NCBI GenBank assembly: GCA_021234155.1
Contig: JAJEKV010000025.1
Coordinates: 2,751,339-2,815,338, forward strand
Direction of reading: 5' to 3'
Length of the DNA: 64,000 bases
Origin: Isoetes taiwanensis
Taxonomy: Eukaryota > Streptophyta > Lycopodiopsida > Isoetales > Isoetaceae
A program made the translations under genes and the position numbers. The notes under the pieces are model-generated. The model was not told the DNA's origin, did not search any database, and saw nothing but the letters and a program-made list of their open reading frames with translations. This document shows, in pieces, positions 11,664-23,779 of the stretch (its first letter is position 1; each line of letters begins with the position of its first letter).

Positions 11664-12792
11664 TGTTTCATCGTTTCAATTGTCTATTTTGCAGACTTCC
11701 TTTTTTATATAGTTCAATGGTTGTTTTAGGCTTAATTCTTTATTTTGCACCATTGACACATGAATGTATTTTTCTTCTCAAAAGTCGATTAGGCTTTGAT
11801 TTAGTACATGATATAGAATATTCCTGACATCAACATCTCCAATTCAAAAATGCAAAAAAAAGCTATAAAGTATGCAACACTTTATACCTCAAAAGAGGCT
11901 AACATAATTCATGAACCCCCTGGGTGCTCCACTCCTTGTGTCCCTTAGACTTCCCACGCGAAACTCGCATTGATCCCTCTGATCAGCACAGCAACATAGT
12001 GCAATTCCAATTCCTAGGTCATTTCCAAAATGATCTTAAATTGAGTTCACATCACAATCTTATAACGATTGTGGTTAGATCCATCTCCTAAAATCTAATC
12101 CAAGCAACCACGAGCTTGTAGCTATAGCAGTGTCTCCTTCATCGAGATCCATGATCCACTACCATTGCCACTTTCATTAGATGTTAGTGAAAACTCCAAA
12201 TATGCCCCTCAAGTTCGCAAATATTCCAAATACCCTTCAAATAAAGCATTTTTTAGAAATATAGTAATATAGTGTTTGTGGCTTCACGAACATTATAGAT
12301 TGAAATAAGATCTTTCCAACAAAATCAAATTCATCTAAATTGAAGTTGAAATTTACAAGTTATGCTCATTTTAGTTGTTTTTAGTAACGCTTATTTAGAA
12401 CACTGTAACTTGAAAATTGCAACTTAGTTTTAAATGACTCTGGATAGGTCTCATTCTCATCTATCAATTTCTTGAAGGGCAACTTTTTATTCGATCGATC
12501 AAAAAAATGTTATTCTATTTGAACAGAACCCTACTTCTGGAGGTATTTTTGAAATGTTTGCAAAAGGGTACATTTGAAATTTCCCCTAGATGTTATTTCT
12601 TAGTTAACAACCATTAAGTCGTGTCACACATATGGCATCGTAACCCATCGTTTTATGCCAAGTGTATTCTCAATGGTTCTAATATACATAGATCCCTTGC
12701 TAGCACCTAAACTATGAATGCCAAGTTTAATAGACTCCTCATCTACACGCGTTCCCATTTCAAAAACAATGTCAAAGCAATTTTCACCTTCC
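11664..12792. other. Intergenic DNA downstream of POLH
   Basis: This is AT-rich sequence without a convincing ORF, RNA gene or recognised repeat. It is the 3' flank of the minus-strand POLH gene and probably holds its 3' UTR at the right end. No clear polyadenylation pattern could be fixed. Confidence 0.5.
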
Positions 12793-15700
12793 TTATAATT
12801 TGGGGTTCTTAAAGAAATCTTCAATTTTTTTACGTTTAGTCTTAGGTAACTGCTTCTGTTGGTACATTTCACGTATCTCTAGTTGGATCTCCAAAGGGAG
12901 CTCGGAAAGTACATTCTCATCGATTTTTTGGTACTGTGGCAATAAGCTACTAGAATTAGTTTCCTTCCTTTCCCATAGATCCTTCAGCTTAAGAGAACTC
13001 TGGGTTTTGTTCGGCTTGCATAAGATACTGTTTGGACGAAATTCATGTCGGGTGGTTCCTAGTGGTTGTCCTTCTTGCTTCGTGGATGATGCCCCTTCCA
13101 CATCCAGCCTTGCTGATTCAAGGTTGTCCTTTTCCTGCATTTGCATATTCCATGCTTCTGATCCACCAGATGGATTTAGTTCTTGTGTATCTTCAGCTTC
13201 AAGATCTCTCTCACCTTCGAAGTTATCTCTATTCTCTCTCTGGTGAGAAGCATCATTTGGGAATACCGAAGTCACTTCATGGCAAGAACTTGCCTCTTCA
13301 CCCTCATTTTGGAAGTGCCCATCACAATCTGTCTGAAAAGCAGCTTCCTCAATCAAACCACAATCATTTGCAGGATTTTCTGCAGCAGTGTTACTTGAGA
13401 CTTGACTATCAACATTTGGTGCTGATGAAAAAAAACGAGTTATGCGATCTACCCCCTGCATATAGGAAGTGTTATTAACAATATCTCGATGGAATTTTAA
13501 GCGTTCTAAAACTAACCGCAGGCAAGGAAACTATGTTGGATGCAGTTATTGATAATCCATTAACCGACCAAACCCTCTGCTTTGTAGACAAATGTGGGAC
13601 TGCTGAGCAGTACTCCTTCAATCCCCGGTCAAAGAGAATGCATGCATCTTCAACGATCTTATCTTTGCCATATCTTAGAGCACATGATTTTGATGGAAAC
13701 TTCCTGCCTGCATTACTTTGCTGTGCAAATTGACAGACATATGACAATTCTACGTGAACCAACAATGACAATAGATGTATAGGCATGTGAGAAATACCAT
13801 GTGACATACAGCATGCAAGGTAAGGAGCCGCGCAGTTCGATGGTTTTGCTCCATATCCAAATCTAGGCGTTCTTGAAGCATTTCAGCAAGTTGCTTTAGC
13901 CAATAGCTAACCTGCAAAAACAACAAAAAGGAAATCACAACTATGTCGCAGAGGATAGTGCCTAGTGTTTCACATGTAGTAATATTATGGTAAAGCAAAA
14001 CAAAAGTTACAGAATCATGATCCTTCAATGCTGCTGGTCCAGAAAACGTTTTCCCACTACTATGGCTTTTTGGAAGAGTGCGCTCTTGAACCTCATCTCC
14101 GCTTATGCCCCTAGCAATTCTCCATAGCCAAGTTCTGTCAATTTACAGAAACATCATACTTATGAGCCACAAGTATCTTTCGATCACTTTTCATAAGACA
14201 TGCTTTCAACTTCGTAATAACTAAAGAGAGCTCATTTTCTAAAAGGACTTCAAACCTGCTAACAAACAAATATTTTTGGCAACTTAAAGTTCCCCAAGCT
14301 TTTGACGACTGGAAAACACCATAAATGGAACCACGTTGCATTTCACCATTTAATTAGGCAGTGCGGCCCATCATCATCATCTGTTCTTATATTCAATAGC
14401 TAGTGTTTGGCTTGCTTTTTACCTTTTTCCTTTGCTCTTATTTGAATTACAATGAAATTGATCTTTTACTATGCCTTTTGCTCTTACATCCTCCAAAGCC
14501 AGCCTTTGGAAGCAGATGCTTATTCAATAAGAAAGAAATTAATGAATCTAATCATACCCAGTGTTTGATCCATAGAGGCTTTGCAGCTTGCCTTCCGAGT
14601 ATTGCAAAAGATCACCTGCTGTCTTGACTCCCAAATCAGTCTCCAAGGCATGCCCAAGCTTGCCACCCAACTGTCCTCTAGCATGCCACCACGGAAAGAA
14701 GATCTACATGAGCATGAACCCATCCATGCAAGGCATTCCACATAAGAATAAAAAACAAGTGCTCACATCTTCCGTATAGGTAAAGACGCAAGCAAGGCAG
14801 GAACCGCGCTTGAGGAAATAACTGTTTGTTGAGAAGGTTTGTGCATACCACTAGCTAACTTTGCAAGCATCTGCACAGCCAATATATACCTCACAAGAAG
14901 TTATACAATTTTCTTCTATGCTCATCCTATGGCTTGATTGACAAATTTACCTTGTTGTGAGCAATTCCTGCAGAACAAGTGAATTGAGTTTCTGCTAAGA
15001 CTGCCATTCGTATTTCAGCAATAATGATGGCCCCACAAGCTAACAACTGGTCACCATAATCTCCATCATTTGCACAGAGCCATTTCTCTACTTCACCATC
15101 CTTGTATCAATAATTCCAATGCTTCAAATCAAAAATGCACAAAGTGAACAAAATGATAACAATGAAAGCTCAAGCATGCCATACATCAGCAAGGCCAACA
15201 ATGTGCGTCTTGAAAGCCTCTTGGTTGAAGGTGCAAACTATAGAATGCCTTTGGGAAAGATGAGTTAAGGCAGCCTCTGTGATGTCAAGATACACTTCAT
15301 CAATGGATGCTCTTTCACATCTTCCTGTACGTGCAAGAATATTTACTACCTGGGGAAGGGAAACGGTAAAGAACAAAATCTATGATAAGAAATTCAAGAT
15401 ATTTGGAATCTTCAAAAAAATATGCATAACTGAACTTGCCTCTGTTCCAGCATCTCGATAAATAGTAAGGTCAGCTTTCCCATGTGACACAGGCACTTGA
15501 ACAAGATTTATATCAGGACATAACTTCTTTGCTTCATCTCCTGCATTGACCTGATTAGAAGCTTCACACAGATATAAAGTTTGTTTGGCATAGAAACCCT
15601 CAAAAAATCTAATCATGAAGCTATCCACAAGTGCATAATTTAAAAAGGCAATCCGCTAAAGGGTCTACGCAGATTATGGCATCAAAAAGTTTGCCAGAGC

Positions 15701-17262
15701 ATGACTAGATGCATTAACCAAGCATGCTGGTACACTGTGCCAGTGTTCTATTACTCAGGCTCGTGTATCATATCCTCCGATGAGGATTAGAAAAGGTTAC
15801 TACCATTATGAAAGCTAGACAACATTGACAAGATGGAAAGAAGGTAAAGATACCGACAAAATTGCCAACAATAGACTATCATCGTTCAGGTTTGCATGCT
15901 TATGGTTACAGAAGAAAAGGGATGGGGTTCATGACAGCACAAATTTGGCAGTTCTCCAAATTAGAATATGTAAAAATAAGTGTGATATACATGTACAAGC
16001 CTGAAGGTTATCGTAGGCCATAAAAGACATAAATCTTTTGAATGTGCTCACATTCACAAGTTTGACTTCCTCCTGCTCAAATGTATATTTGATAAAACTT
16101 CGACACCTTATGCGAAACTAGTTATCCACCTATTTTTTCTTCCGTGTTCTGTCCCCACCTCATATAGTGTATAAACACCCATTAATGGTGATTAGTCTTT
16201 GAACATTTTACTGGAACTGGAAACCTTAGAAAAAAGAATCCAGTACATGGAATACTGAACTCAGTACTGCTTGTTTCCTTTTCCATCTAATCATGCCCCA
16301 AACACAGAACAACTCAGATCTGATAGGTAGGCATTGGGTACCATACACCAGCAACACATGGTTTTATACAAAAAATAGACTAATCCTATATTAGATGATA
16401 GGTATATTAGATGATATCATGTGGAATCTATTCCCACATATGATATATAATAAGCACAGATTGAACACATCTCAGTTCAAGCTAGAAAAGCATTTAATAT
16501 TAATGCATGTATATATAGCATGAATCTTTGTGGCTGACAAATTTGGCCCATTAGAACACTTACTCAGGCTCTGAAAAAACAAACCAATTTGCATATTACC
16601 GTTTGACACCAAATTGACGAGCCTCATAGCCAACAGCAATAAGCCCGCCCCCTTTCCACGAATTATATTGTACAACTGCTGTTGGCTTCCCAAGTAATGC
16701 AGAATTTTTTCTCTGCTCTACTGCAAAGTAGAAAGATAGTGTAAGGTCTTCAAGCCAAAACGATAAAGAACGTTCTAGATGTGTCTCCTATACATGACAT
16801 ATAATTCCACTGCTGGCGCAATGGTTGTGGGTATGTCAGATTACGAATCAGTAGTTTGAGATGCATCATATTGTAAGCTTCCAAAAGATTAACAAGTTTC
16901 TATCTAAAAATAATGTCATTAGAAAAACATTAATCATGGCAACAATCAACAGTGCCCTATCTAATAAGGTTTACATAGCACTAGAATGGTTCTTTGTGAG
17001 CTCAGTTGCGTTGTGAGTACTTAAGAGACTTATTGTTATGCCATGGAAACTCTGAAGTTATGTACGCTGTGCAGTTTAATGTAAAGATGAATAGAATATT
17101 GTCATTTACAGGATTGTCAATAACTAATCCCAACTCTGTTGCAGCTAAACAGACAGACTTTGCAGAAGTGATTTGAGGGTAACCTTGAACATAGAAGCAA
17201 TCGAGGTCGACGTGAGCCACGACGCGGACATCGCCGTGCCGATCAGGTCGCGCAATTGGCAT
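12793..17262 (-). CDS. POLH: DNA polymerase eta (Y-family translesion polymerase), 11 exons, one-base frameshift in exon 3
   Basis: Y-family polymerase that copies past UV photoproducts in the nucleus. The N-terminus carries motif VVAHVDLDCFYVQ with the first catalytic Asp. Exon 4 has SIDEVYLDITEAA with the catalytic Asp-Glu, exon 5 CSAGIAHNK, exon 7 the HhH region LGGKLG, and exons 9-10 the little-finger domain. The C-terminus has a UBM-like LPLEIQLEI and a PIP-like KKIEDFF just before the stop. Exons (minus): 17262-17184, 16720-16600, 15550-15440, 15349-15185, 15100-14951, 14870-14767, 14677-14558, 14134-14011, 13911-13810, 13720-13517, 13455-12793. The exon sum is 1,943 bases, one short of a multiple of three. 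The missing base falls at the start of exon 3, where the family has Ser-Met-Arg-Gly-Asp. Intron 3 uses a GC donor (GAG/GCAAGT). About 647 residues fits the family. It is either a recent null allele or a sequencing error. Confidence 0.93.
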
Positions 17263-17805
17263 TTTCGCGCTCTTTCTTATTTGAAGAAGGTCGGCGCCAA
17301 GAGCAAGCCTCTGTCATCGAAAAAATGATCCAAGCACCTATTTCTTCCTTCTTCCATGGATTTACAGACCCATCATCACTGCAGCCATCCTCCGGTGACT
17401 GATCAGCCCAAAAGTTAAAATTTGGTTACAGAATAGTATTCTGGGTTCTTGCCCTTCAGCTTCACACTGCGTGTAGGCTATTCTTCCCTCCACATAAACT
17501 CTAACTTAAATTAGTTTTTGTGTATTGAGAGTATTTTGATTAAGGTAATGTCTGGCCCAGGCTGATAACTAGAAATGCGTGGCTTCAGTTCTACATTCAA
17601 GGTCAAGTATTTGGCCTAAGGCCTCAAATACGCACTTTTGGTTATCAGCCGAGGTAAAGACCGATAACCACTTATGGAGCTTATATGGGTGGAATCACTA
17701 CTTTTTCAATAGCTAGTTAGTAGTACTGATAACAAATGATATTAGTTATCAGTACTCCTCCAATACTGATTATGAGTATTGCATCAATGGTGATAACTAA
17801 CAAGC
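17263..17805. promoter_or_regulatory. POLH upstream region
   Basis: About 540 bases lie between the POLH start and the LINE tail at 17806. A promoter must be here by position, but I see no strong TATA element at a fixed distance. From 17540 on there are short repeated stretches with the words GATAAC and TTATCAG (17560-17800), possibly a small repeat. Confidence 0.3.
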
Positions 17806-19680
17806 AAGGAAGGAAGGAAGGAAGGAAGGAAGGTTCTTTTATCGTCCGCGGAGGCCAATCCGCCTATGGGACCCAAATTACACGGGTGCAGCAAGCCCGT
17901 TGCTACCCGGATTAAAAAACCCCTCCTTACGAAGGAAAAAACGTCGCAGCAACAAGCCTGCTGGCAGCTGTACAAATATACATATACATATGAATTCCCG
18001 GCACCTCAACTAGGCGCCCGGGGGCAGAGGTGAGTCCGCAGATCCAAAACCTCCTAGAGGTAGGAGCGAGGATCGAGCCCGTGGCGTCTTGAGTAGCTTC
18101 GTCGCGAGGGGCGGAACCGGTCGCACCAAGAGAATGTAAGCGAGCACGAATCGACTATAATTTGGGCAGCTCACGGAAGGCATGGCTTTCATCCTCAACA
18201 ACCCCCAGCTGGCAACACCGACAAAGCATGTCTGGCGGCGGCTCTCCAACCCAGGCCGATCTCAAGCCGAAGATGGTGGGCCCTGATTCGAATGGGCCGG
18301 GATGATCCTGCGCTTAGCCGTGGGCGGCGAGAGCCTTGGTAGAGCGGTGGGCCTCGAACGGGGGGGGTTTATATGCGGTTTGTAGTGTGCCATCTTTACT
18401 GTTCGACGCGCGGTGGTCCCGAGCTTCCCCGAAACAAGAGTCCAAGTACCCCCTCGGCCTATCTCCGTCGGCGTACGTATTGCATCTGGGCGCACCTATA
18501 TCGATCTCGTTCGGCCAGCGCCCGACCTTGGGCTCTCTTGTCCTTCCAACAAGCCTTGAGTCGTTTGCGGGCTCATTCGCCCGCAGCGGCGTAAGCCAAG
18601 TCGCGGGGGCCGAGAGTTAAGCCTATCTTTGGCCACCTTACGGAAATAAACAATGTGTCTATCGGGCGCATCTTTGTAGGGGGCATGAATCTGTCTCTGC
18701 AACAAGATCGATATGGGCGAGGGCTTGACCCCCAAGTGCCGCGTCAAAAATGCCTTCTAGACTGCTCTAAGTGGTTTCCAAAAGTAAGCCATCTGAAGAA
18801 GCTGGCTCCACCGGTGCCCAGAACAAATGTATTTGGTGGCCCCTGATCATCTGGCCTACGCCTGTATTTGTTGTTTTGCATTAGCGTCTGGGCCTTCCAA
18901 CTGCGGTCACCCGAAGGCGAATGGATGCATCCCAATACATTGAGGGGCGGAAATTCCACCCCGGGTACTTGTAGGCACGGGTGTGACCTCTACCATCGCC
19001 CACGATAAATGGCCTTAGGAGGTCTTTGGATGGCGATGAGGAGGATATGAGGACCACCTTAGTCTTGGCGGAGGTTGACCGCATGTCCGTCGCTGGCGAA
19101 TGTGTCCGGGGCATCTAGGTGTGCTGCATGCCCTTTGGTGTATGGGCCAAGAAGTCCACATCATCGCATAGATGAGCTGCAGGATGACACGGTGCAAAGG
19201 CGTATACCGAGTCCCCCCATTGGCGACAAGCCGGGCTTCCAAAAAAGTCGATGTAAAGTCAAAAGTGTGGGTGAGAGAGGACAACCTTGCCTAACTCAAT
19301 GCTCGCGGCAAATGGTTGTTCTTCCGTTTGCATGCGGCACTGTGCAACTCTCGTGCGATCTGTACCTTTGCGTTCTGCAGATCCATAGGGAGCCCCAGAT
19401 GGTGCAATCTCGCCCACAACTTTTCCCGGGTTACTGTGTCGAAAGCTTTTGCAAAGTCCACAAAACATCAGTACATGTCCTCCCGACGGTTCCTGCTGTC
19501 CTCGACCAGGGCCCTGAGTGTGAAGATGTGATCAATGGTCGAATGTCGGGGGTGGGCTTTGCACGGGTAAGTGCCGACTTCGGCGCCCTGCCCGCCCATC
19601 GGTTTTTCTTTGTTTGAGAATGCCAGCGCCGCGGCTTGGCAAAGGTGATGCGCACAGAGGGTTGCCCTCCAGTTTCTTGT
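17806..19680 (-). pseudogene. GC-rich degenerate LINE with (TTCC)n tail
   Basis: Read on the minus strand from 19680, this gives VDFAKAFDTVTREKLWARLH (19480-19420), the RT finger region equivalent to FVDFTKAFD in the copies at 6755. A LIYAMMW remnant of the YADD box follows near 19170. Next come post-RT sequences (19115-18010), and finally the 3' module: TTACGAAGGAAAAA on the plus strand at 17927-17940, then CCTATGGGACCCAAATT and a GGAA run at 17812-17832. It is clearly more GC-rich than its surroundings. Many frameshifts are present. Confidence 0.8.
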
Positions 19681-20398
19681 GGGTAAAGTGGCTTAAATCA
19701 AACCGTGTGGAATCAAAATTTCTACTTCAAACCCCCCCACCATATCTGCCGACTCAATATTTAAATTAAAGTAGACCCCTACCATGTTCTTACAATCAGT
19801 TTGTAGATCCCCTACATTCATCTAGAAGCCCGTCTACAAGTCTCCCTCGATCGAGTTGTGTATGTAACTGAGTAGTTAAGTGTTCTCATCTATACGTGTT
19901 TTATGTCTTCATCTATAACACTGTTGGGCGAGTGGCAACGTATAGAAGAGTCGGGAAAGAACTAGGAATGAAAGTGCATACCCAATTCATTTTGAGTACT
20001 GAAGAGGGTATGTAATGTTGTATAACATTCTTTGTTGTCACAACGTCGATCATGGCATATGGTTTTTTGTAACAACTAGAGGCACTATTTCTTCGCTTCA
20101 TTTCTGAGCATGTGTATGTACTATTGTAGATATGCGAACAGTATATTTAGACAAGTTATAATTTCATGGAATGCAATGATATGAAAATAGCTTCATGTGT
20201 AAATGCGAAAGATGTTCTCAATCATATGATGTGATGTTTTTGAAAATAAAAAGTGCATGTAACTTTTTTTGTTGCATAGAGAAAGAGTAGTTTGTCTTTG
20301 GAACTTTCAAATTGACCTATTTTAGACTTTCTGAACAATACATATGGTGTTTGTGCAATAAATTTAGGTTATATATTTTTCGAATACTTGATCATGTG
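19681..20398. other. Unassigned spacer
   Basis: This AT-rich spacer lies between the LINE relic and the long-arm element. Only short ORFs are present and nothing is recognised. Confidence 0.4.
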
Positions 20399-22110
20399 GA
20401 ATATGTAGCATAATAACAGGGGACTTTCTTTGTGTTTTTGTACGCTTTTCACTAAGGTTTTTCTATGATTTCGTGATGTATTCAAATGGATGTACTAATA
20501 CGTACATTTAGAGTGCACCATTTCTGAGCCATTGATTTTAGCCTTTTTTTTTTCAATGGTCAACAATCAATGGCTCACAACAAAAGCCCTTTTTTTGTGC
20601 GTGTGGTGCATAATGGTCAACAACCAATGGCTCACAACAAAAGCCCTCTTTTTATGTGTGTGGTGCATAATAATGGGCACATGAAGAGCTTGAAGGGCGC
20701 ATGAAGGGCTTGAAGGGCGCATGTAGTGCATGTAGTGCAGTTTCCCGCCGGCAACACATTTCTTATCATAACTTTTGATCCAGAGCTCTGTTTCAGATGA
20801 TTTTTATTGCGTTGGAAAGCTCTCTCCGAGATCTTTTTGATAGTGTATGATATGGATATGTTTGGTTAAGTTATCTATGCTAAAACAGCAATTTTTCGGC
20901 CGGGTTGGGCACATGAAGGGCTTGAAGGGCGCATGTAGTCTGAGTTTTTCCGCCCGGCAACACATTTCTTATCATAACTTTTGATACAGAGCTCTGTTTC
21001 AGATGATTTTTATTGCGTTGGAAAGTTCTCTCCGAGATCTTTTTGATAGTGTATGATATGGATATGTTTGATTAAATTATCTATATTAAAACAGCAATTT
21101 TTCGGCCGGATTTGGTAGGCTTTCACATCCTACCGGTGATTAATCTGAGGATTAGCTATTGGATATTGTTTTATGGCTCATTCGAATGAAGCTTGCAAAA
21201 AATTACCATATATTTTTAGATTTTGAGGTAGTTATTAAGCAAATTCAAGGCTTTTAGATCCTTGTGCTAACAAGCGAGAAAAGTTTCCCACTTTGGTTTC
21301 TCACCATAAAGAAGTGGAGGCCAAAAGGCTGCTTTGTTAAATTCGGTTGAAAAATGTTTGTGTATGGGTGTTGCAAACTTTATGACTTTCGAGAATAATG
21401 GGATCAATCTGCTCTATCTTTATGGTAAGTTTTACTTATGTTCTACTTGTTTTATTGTGATGAACTTCAAAAGCTACGGTGATGAAAGCCTCAAATGAAT
21501 TCTAGTTTTTTCTGGTTTGAATTCTAAAAAAAACTTTTTGGCGTCCCTAACACCTCGAAGGGGCCAAGGGTGGCGGTGTACCACTTTTGGAACCCTCAAA
21601 AGTACCTACAGGTACTTTTTAAAGCTGGTACTTTTGTTTTTTTCTTTCCATTAAAGTCAATCGAGAATTTTTGAATTGGGGCAATAAAAAATTTTAGTAG
21701 AGGATAACAATACTAATAGGGACTAAAATAAAAATTAATCTCAAAACAGTTCAACATGGATAAAATTAAAAAAATCCTCCAAGCGTGCTTTCACCCCAAA
21801 AATTTTTTTTTGCAAACAAACCATTAACATCCAACATTAAAATTAAATCCTCCAACACCAACAACCATTGACATTAAGAACCAAACTACCATTGACATTA
21901 ATTAACACAACCATTGGGTCTAACACATTTAAATTAAAATCCCCTTAAACCCCCCTTTGGTTTGGGTGTATATTCACGGGGGTGGCGAGAGGCGGAGAGC
22001 CCTCATAATTGTATTTTTTACGTCTGGAATCAACACCATATAGTATTAAAGCTTGAAATCTTATAGTATTTTGCGAATCTTGTTATACAGTATAGCAAAT
22101 TTTGTACTTG
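20399..22110 (+). repeat. Left inverted arm of the long-arm element
   Basis: The arm is modular: the outer terminus (20399-20530), a stretch with GGTCAACAATCAATGGCTC repeats (20545-20660), two tandem units of about 215 bp (see separate entry), a spacer with TTGTTTTATGGCTCATTCG, and then the palindromic core. Each module appears in inverse order at 26937-28435. The left arm has extra AT-rich sequence near 21620-21800 that the right arm lacks. Confidence 0.85.
20690..21115 (+). repeat. Two subterminal tandem units of about 215 bp
   Basis: Each unit starts with GAAGGGCTTGAAGGGCGCAT, passes through CGCCGGCAACACATTTCTTA and GATATGGATATGTTTG, and ends at CAATTTTTCGGCCGG. The same pair occurs in the right arm (27725-28150) and in the displaced arm at 58935-59365, so this is a conserved subterminal module and not a local accident. 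Confidence 0.85.
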
Positions 22111-22400
22111 CATACCCCACAAACGAGGAACTTTACGTACGGTGTAGATTAAGGAATAAGGGGTGAATATGCCTATCCAACAGCTCTTGTTGCCCGGAGT
22201 CATCCCCCGTGTGAATATGCACCCAAACCAAAGGGGGTTTAAGGGGGATTTTAATTTAAATGTGTTAGACCCAATGGTTGTGTTAATTAATGTCAATGGT
22301 AGTTATGTGTTGGTTGTTAATGTCAATGGTTGTTATGTGTTGGTTGTTATGTGTTGGAGGGTTTAATTTTTATATGTTGGATGTTAATGGTTTGTGTGGA
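21815..22400. repeat. Palindromic core inside the left arm
   Basis: An outer inverted pair (AACCATTAACATCCAACATT at 21818 and its inverse near 22380) encloses an inner one of about 53 bp (AAATTAAAATCCCC at 21929 and its inverse at 22260). The whole stretch is therefore a nested palindrome of nearly 600 bp. The inner part, 21925-22262, looks like a MITE. The flanking words TGTTAGACCCAATGGTTGTG and TTATGTGTTGG repeat on each side. Confidence 0.8.
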
Positions 22401-22844
22401 TTATTGTCGATTTTCTTCCGATTTAGCTTTTAGAACAAGCATCTCTTTTGACAAGTCAAATGGCTCTTTCTCACGTCGTACTATACTAACAATTGCTTTT
22501 TCCTTTACCTTAAATATCAAAACGTGACAAAAATACCATCTTTTCCAGCATGAGTATCGTCATAACACATGCATATTCGAATAATTTGTTGGGTTGGGGG
22601 GGTGAAGTAGCTTCCTAAATAGAAAGTTTTAGTCTTTTAAGGTTGGTGGACATGGGATCAACAATGTTAGTAATCATAGGAGCAACAATGTTAGTAATCT
22701 CTCCCTTATAATATAGAATTGAAATATCCCTGGTTGTGGTTTTTCTAGTTGCTGCCCCACGTTAGGTGGTCCTGTGCTATTTTGTTTCATTGTGTTTTAG
22801 TTTTAACTTTTAAAGTTCTATGTCTGCATTGTGATAGGCCAGGT

Positions 22845-22913
22845 TCCATTTTGGCTGCGACCCTCTGTAACGTCCCATGACTCAAGGGGGTCTTTGTGGA
22901 CGTAAAAAAGTTT

Positions 22914-22977
<64 letters not shown>

Positions 22978-22980
22978 ATA
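22845..22980 (+). repeat. LINE/SINE-like 3' tail with (ATCT)n
   Basis: GTAACGTCCCATGACTC, then GGGGGTCTTTGTGGACGTAA, lead into about 16 ATCT units (22914-22977). This is the same kind of 3' module as elsewhere in the window, with a different repeat word. Confidence 0.8.
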
Positions 22981-23779
22981 AGAGGAAGAAACAAAAGGCT
23001 AGGTATTGAATAGTTCATATTGGTTATCGGTAAACAATTTAAGTTGAAGCACAATGATTGGGTCTAGGACGGCCTGAAGGTTCTCCTTATGAGAATGATC
23101 TATTTTGATGTTAATATCTCATCACCATACAAGAATTTTGTAAATTGGTTTTACTCTATTTATATTTCCATAAGAATCTTGAATGCTCTCCTTAGTTTAT
23201 CAGGATACTTTCTAGAAGAATAACATAGAATTATAGAGTCGTCACCTCTATTGATTGGGTGGATAGCCTTCACATAGCTAACTTACCTAACTGCTTAACC
23301 TTCTTAATGATGCTTAACCTTCTTACCGCTAGGGCTGCATTTCAAAGATTTAAATTTCCCATTTGGGCATCCGATAAAAAATCCTTTATAAAGCCTTTTT
23401 ACCTAGCAATTTGATAATCTATCACAACATAAATCAACGGTTGGCAAGAATGCAAATTCAGTGTGCATGTGAGGGTGTAAAGGTCATGTCCTTCTTGTCT
23501 TATTTAAGAATGAGCATTAATACTTGTGATTTCCCTTTGAATGCCATCTCAGCTTCTCGCCTGCCATATACATGATGCAATTATTAGAAAAGCACGAAAC
23601 AACTTAAGGAGAAAACATGATTCAGAGTAATGGCTTTTTTATCTACATTGGTAGTAAGACATCAACAAATACTAATATTGCAACTGAAATGAAAGATTTC
23701 GTATAAACTCAATTTCAAAATAGCAATATAAGGTGCAGGCATCAATAGCATCGAAATTAAGTACCACAATATTTTGTTT

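Noticed and set aside
12800-13478. Plus-strand ORFs of 148 codons
   Set aside because: They are antisense to POLH exon 11, whose UBM-like and PIP-like motifs show the true strand.
22914-22977. Regular repeats considered as a CRISPR-like array
   Set aside because: Simple (ATCT)n microsatellite, no spacers, and a plant genome.
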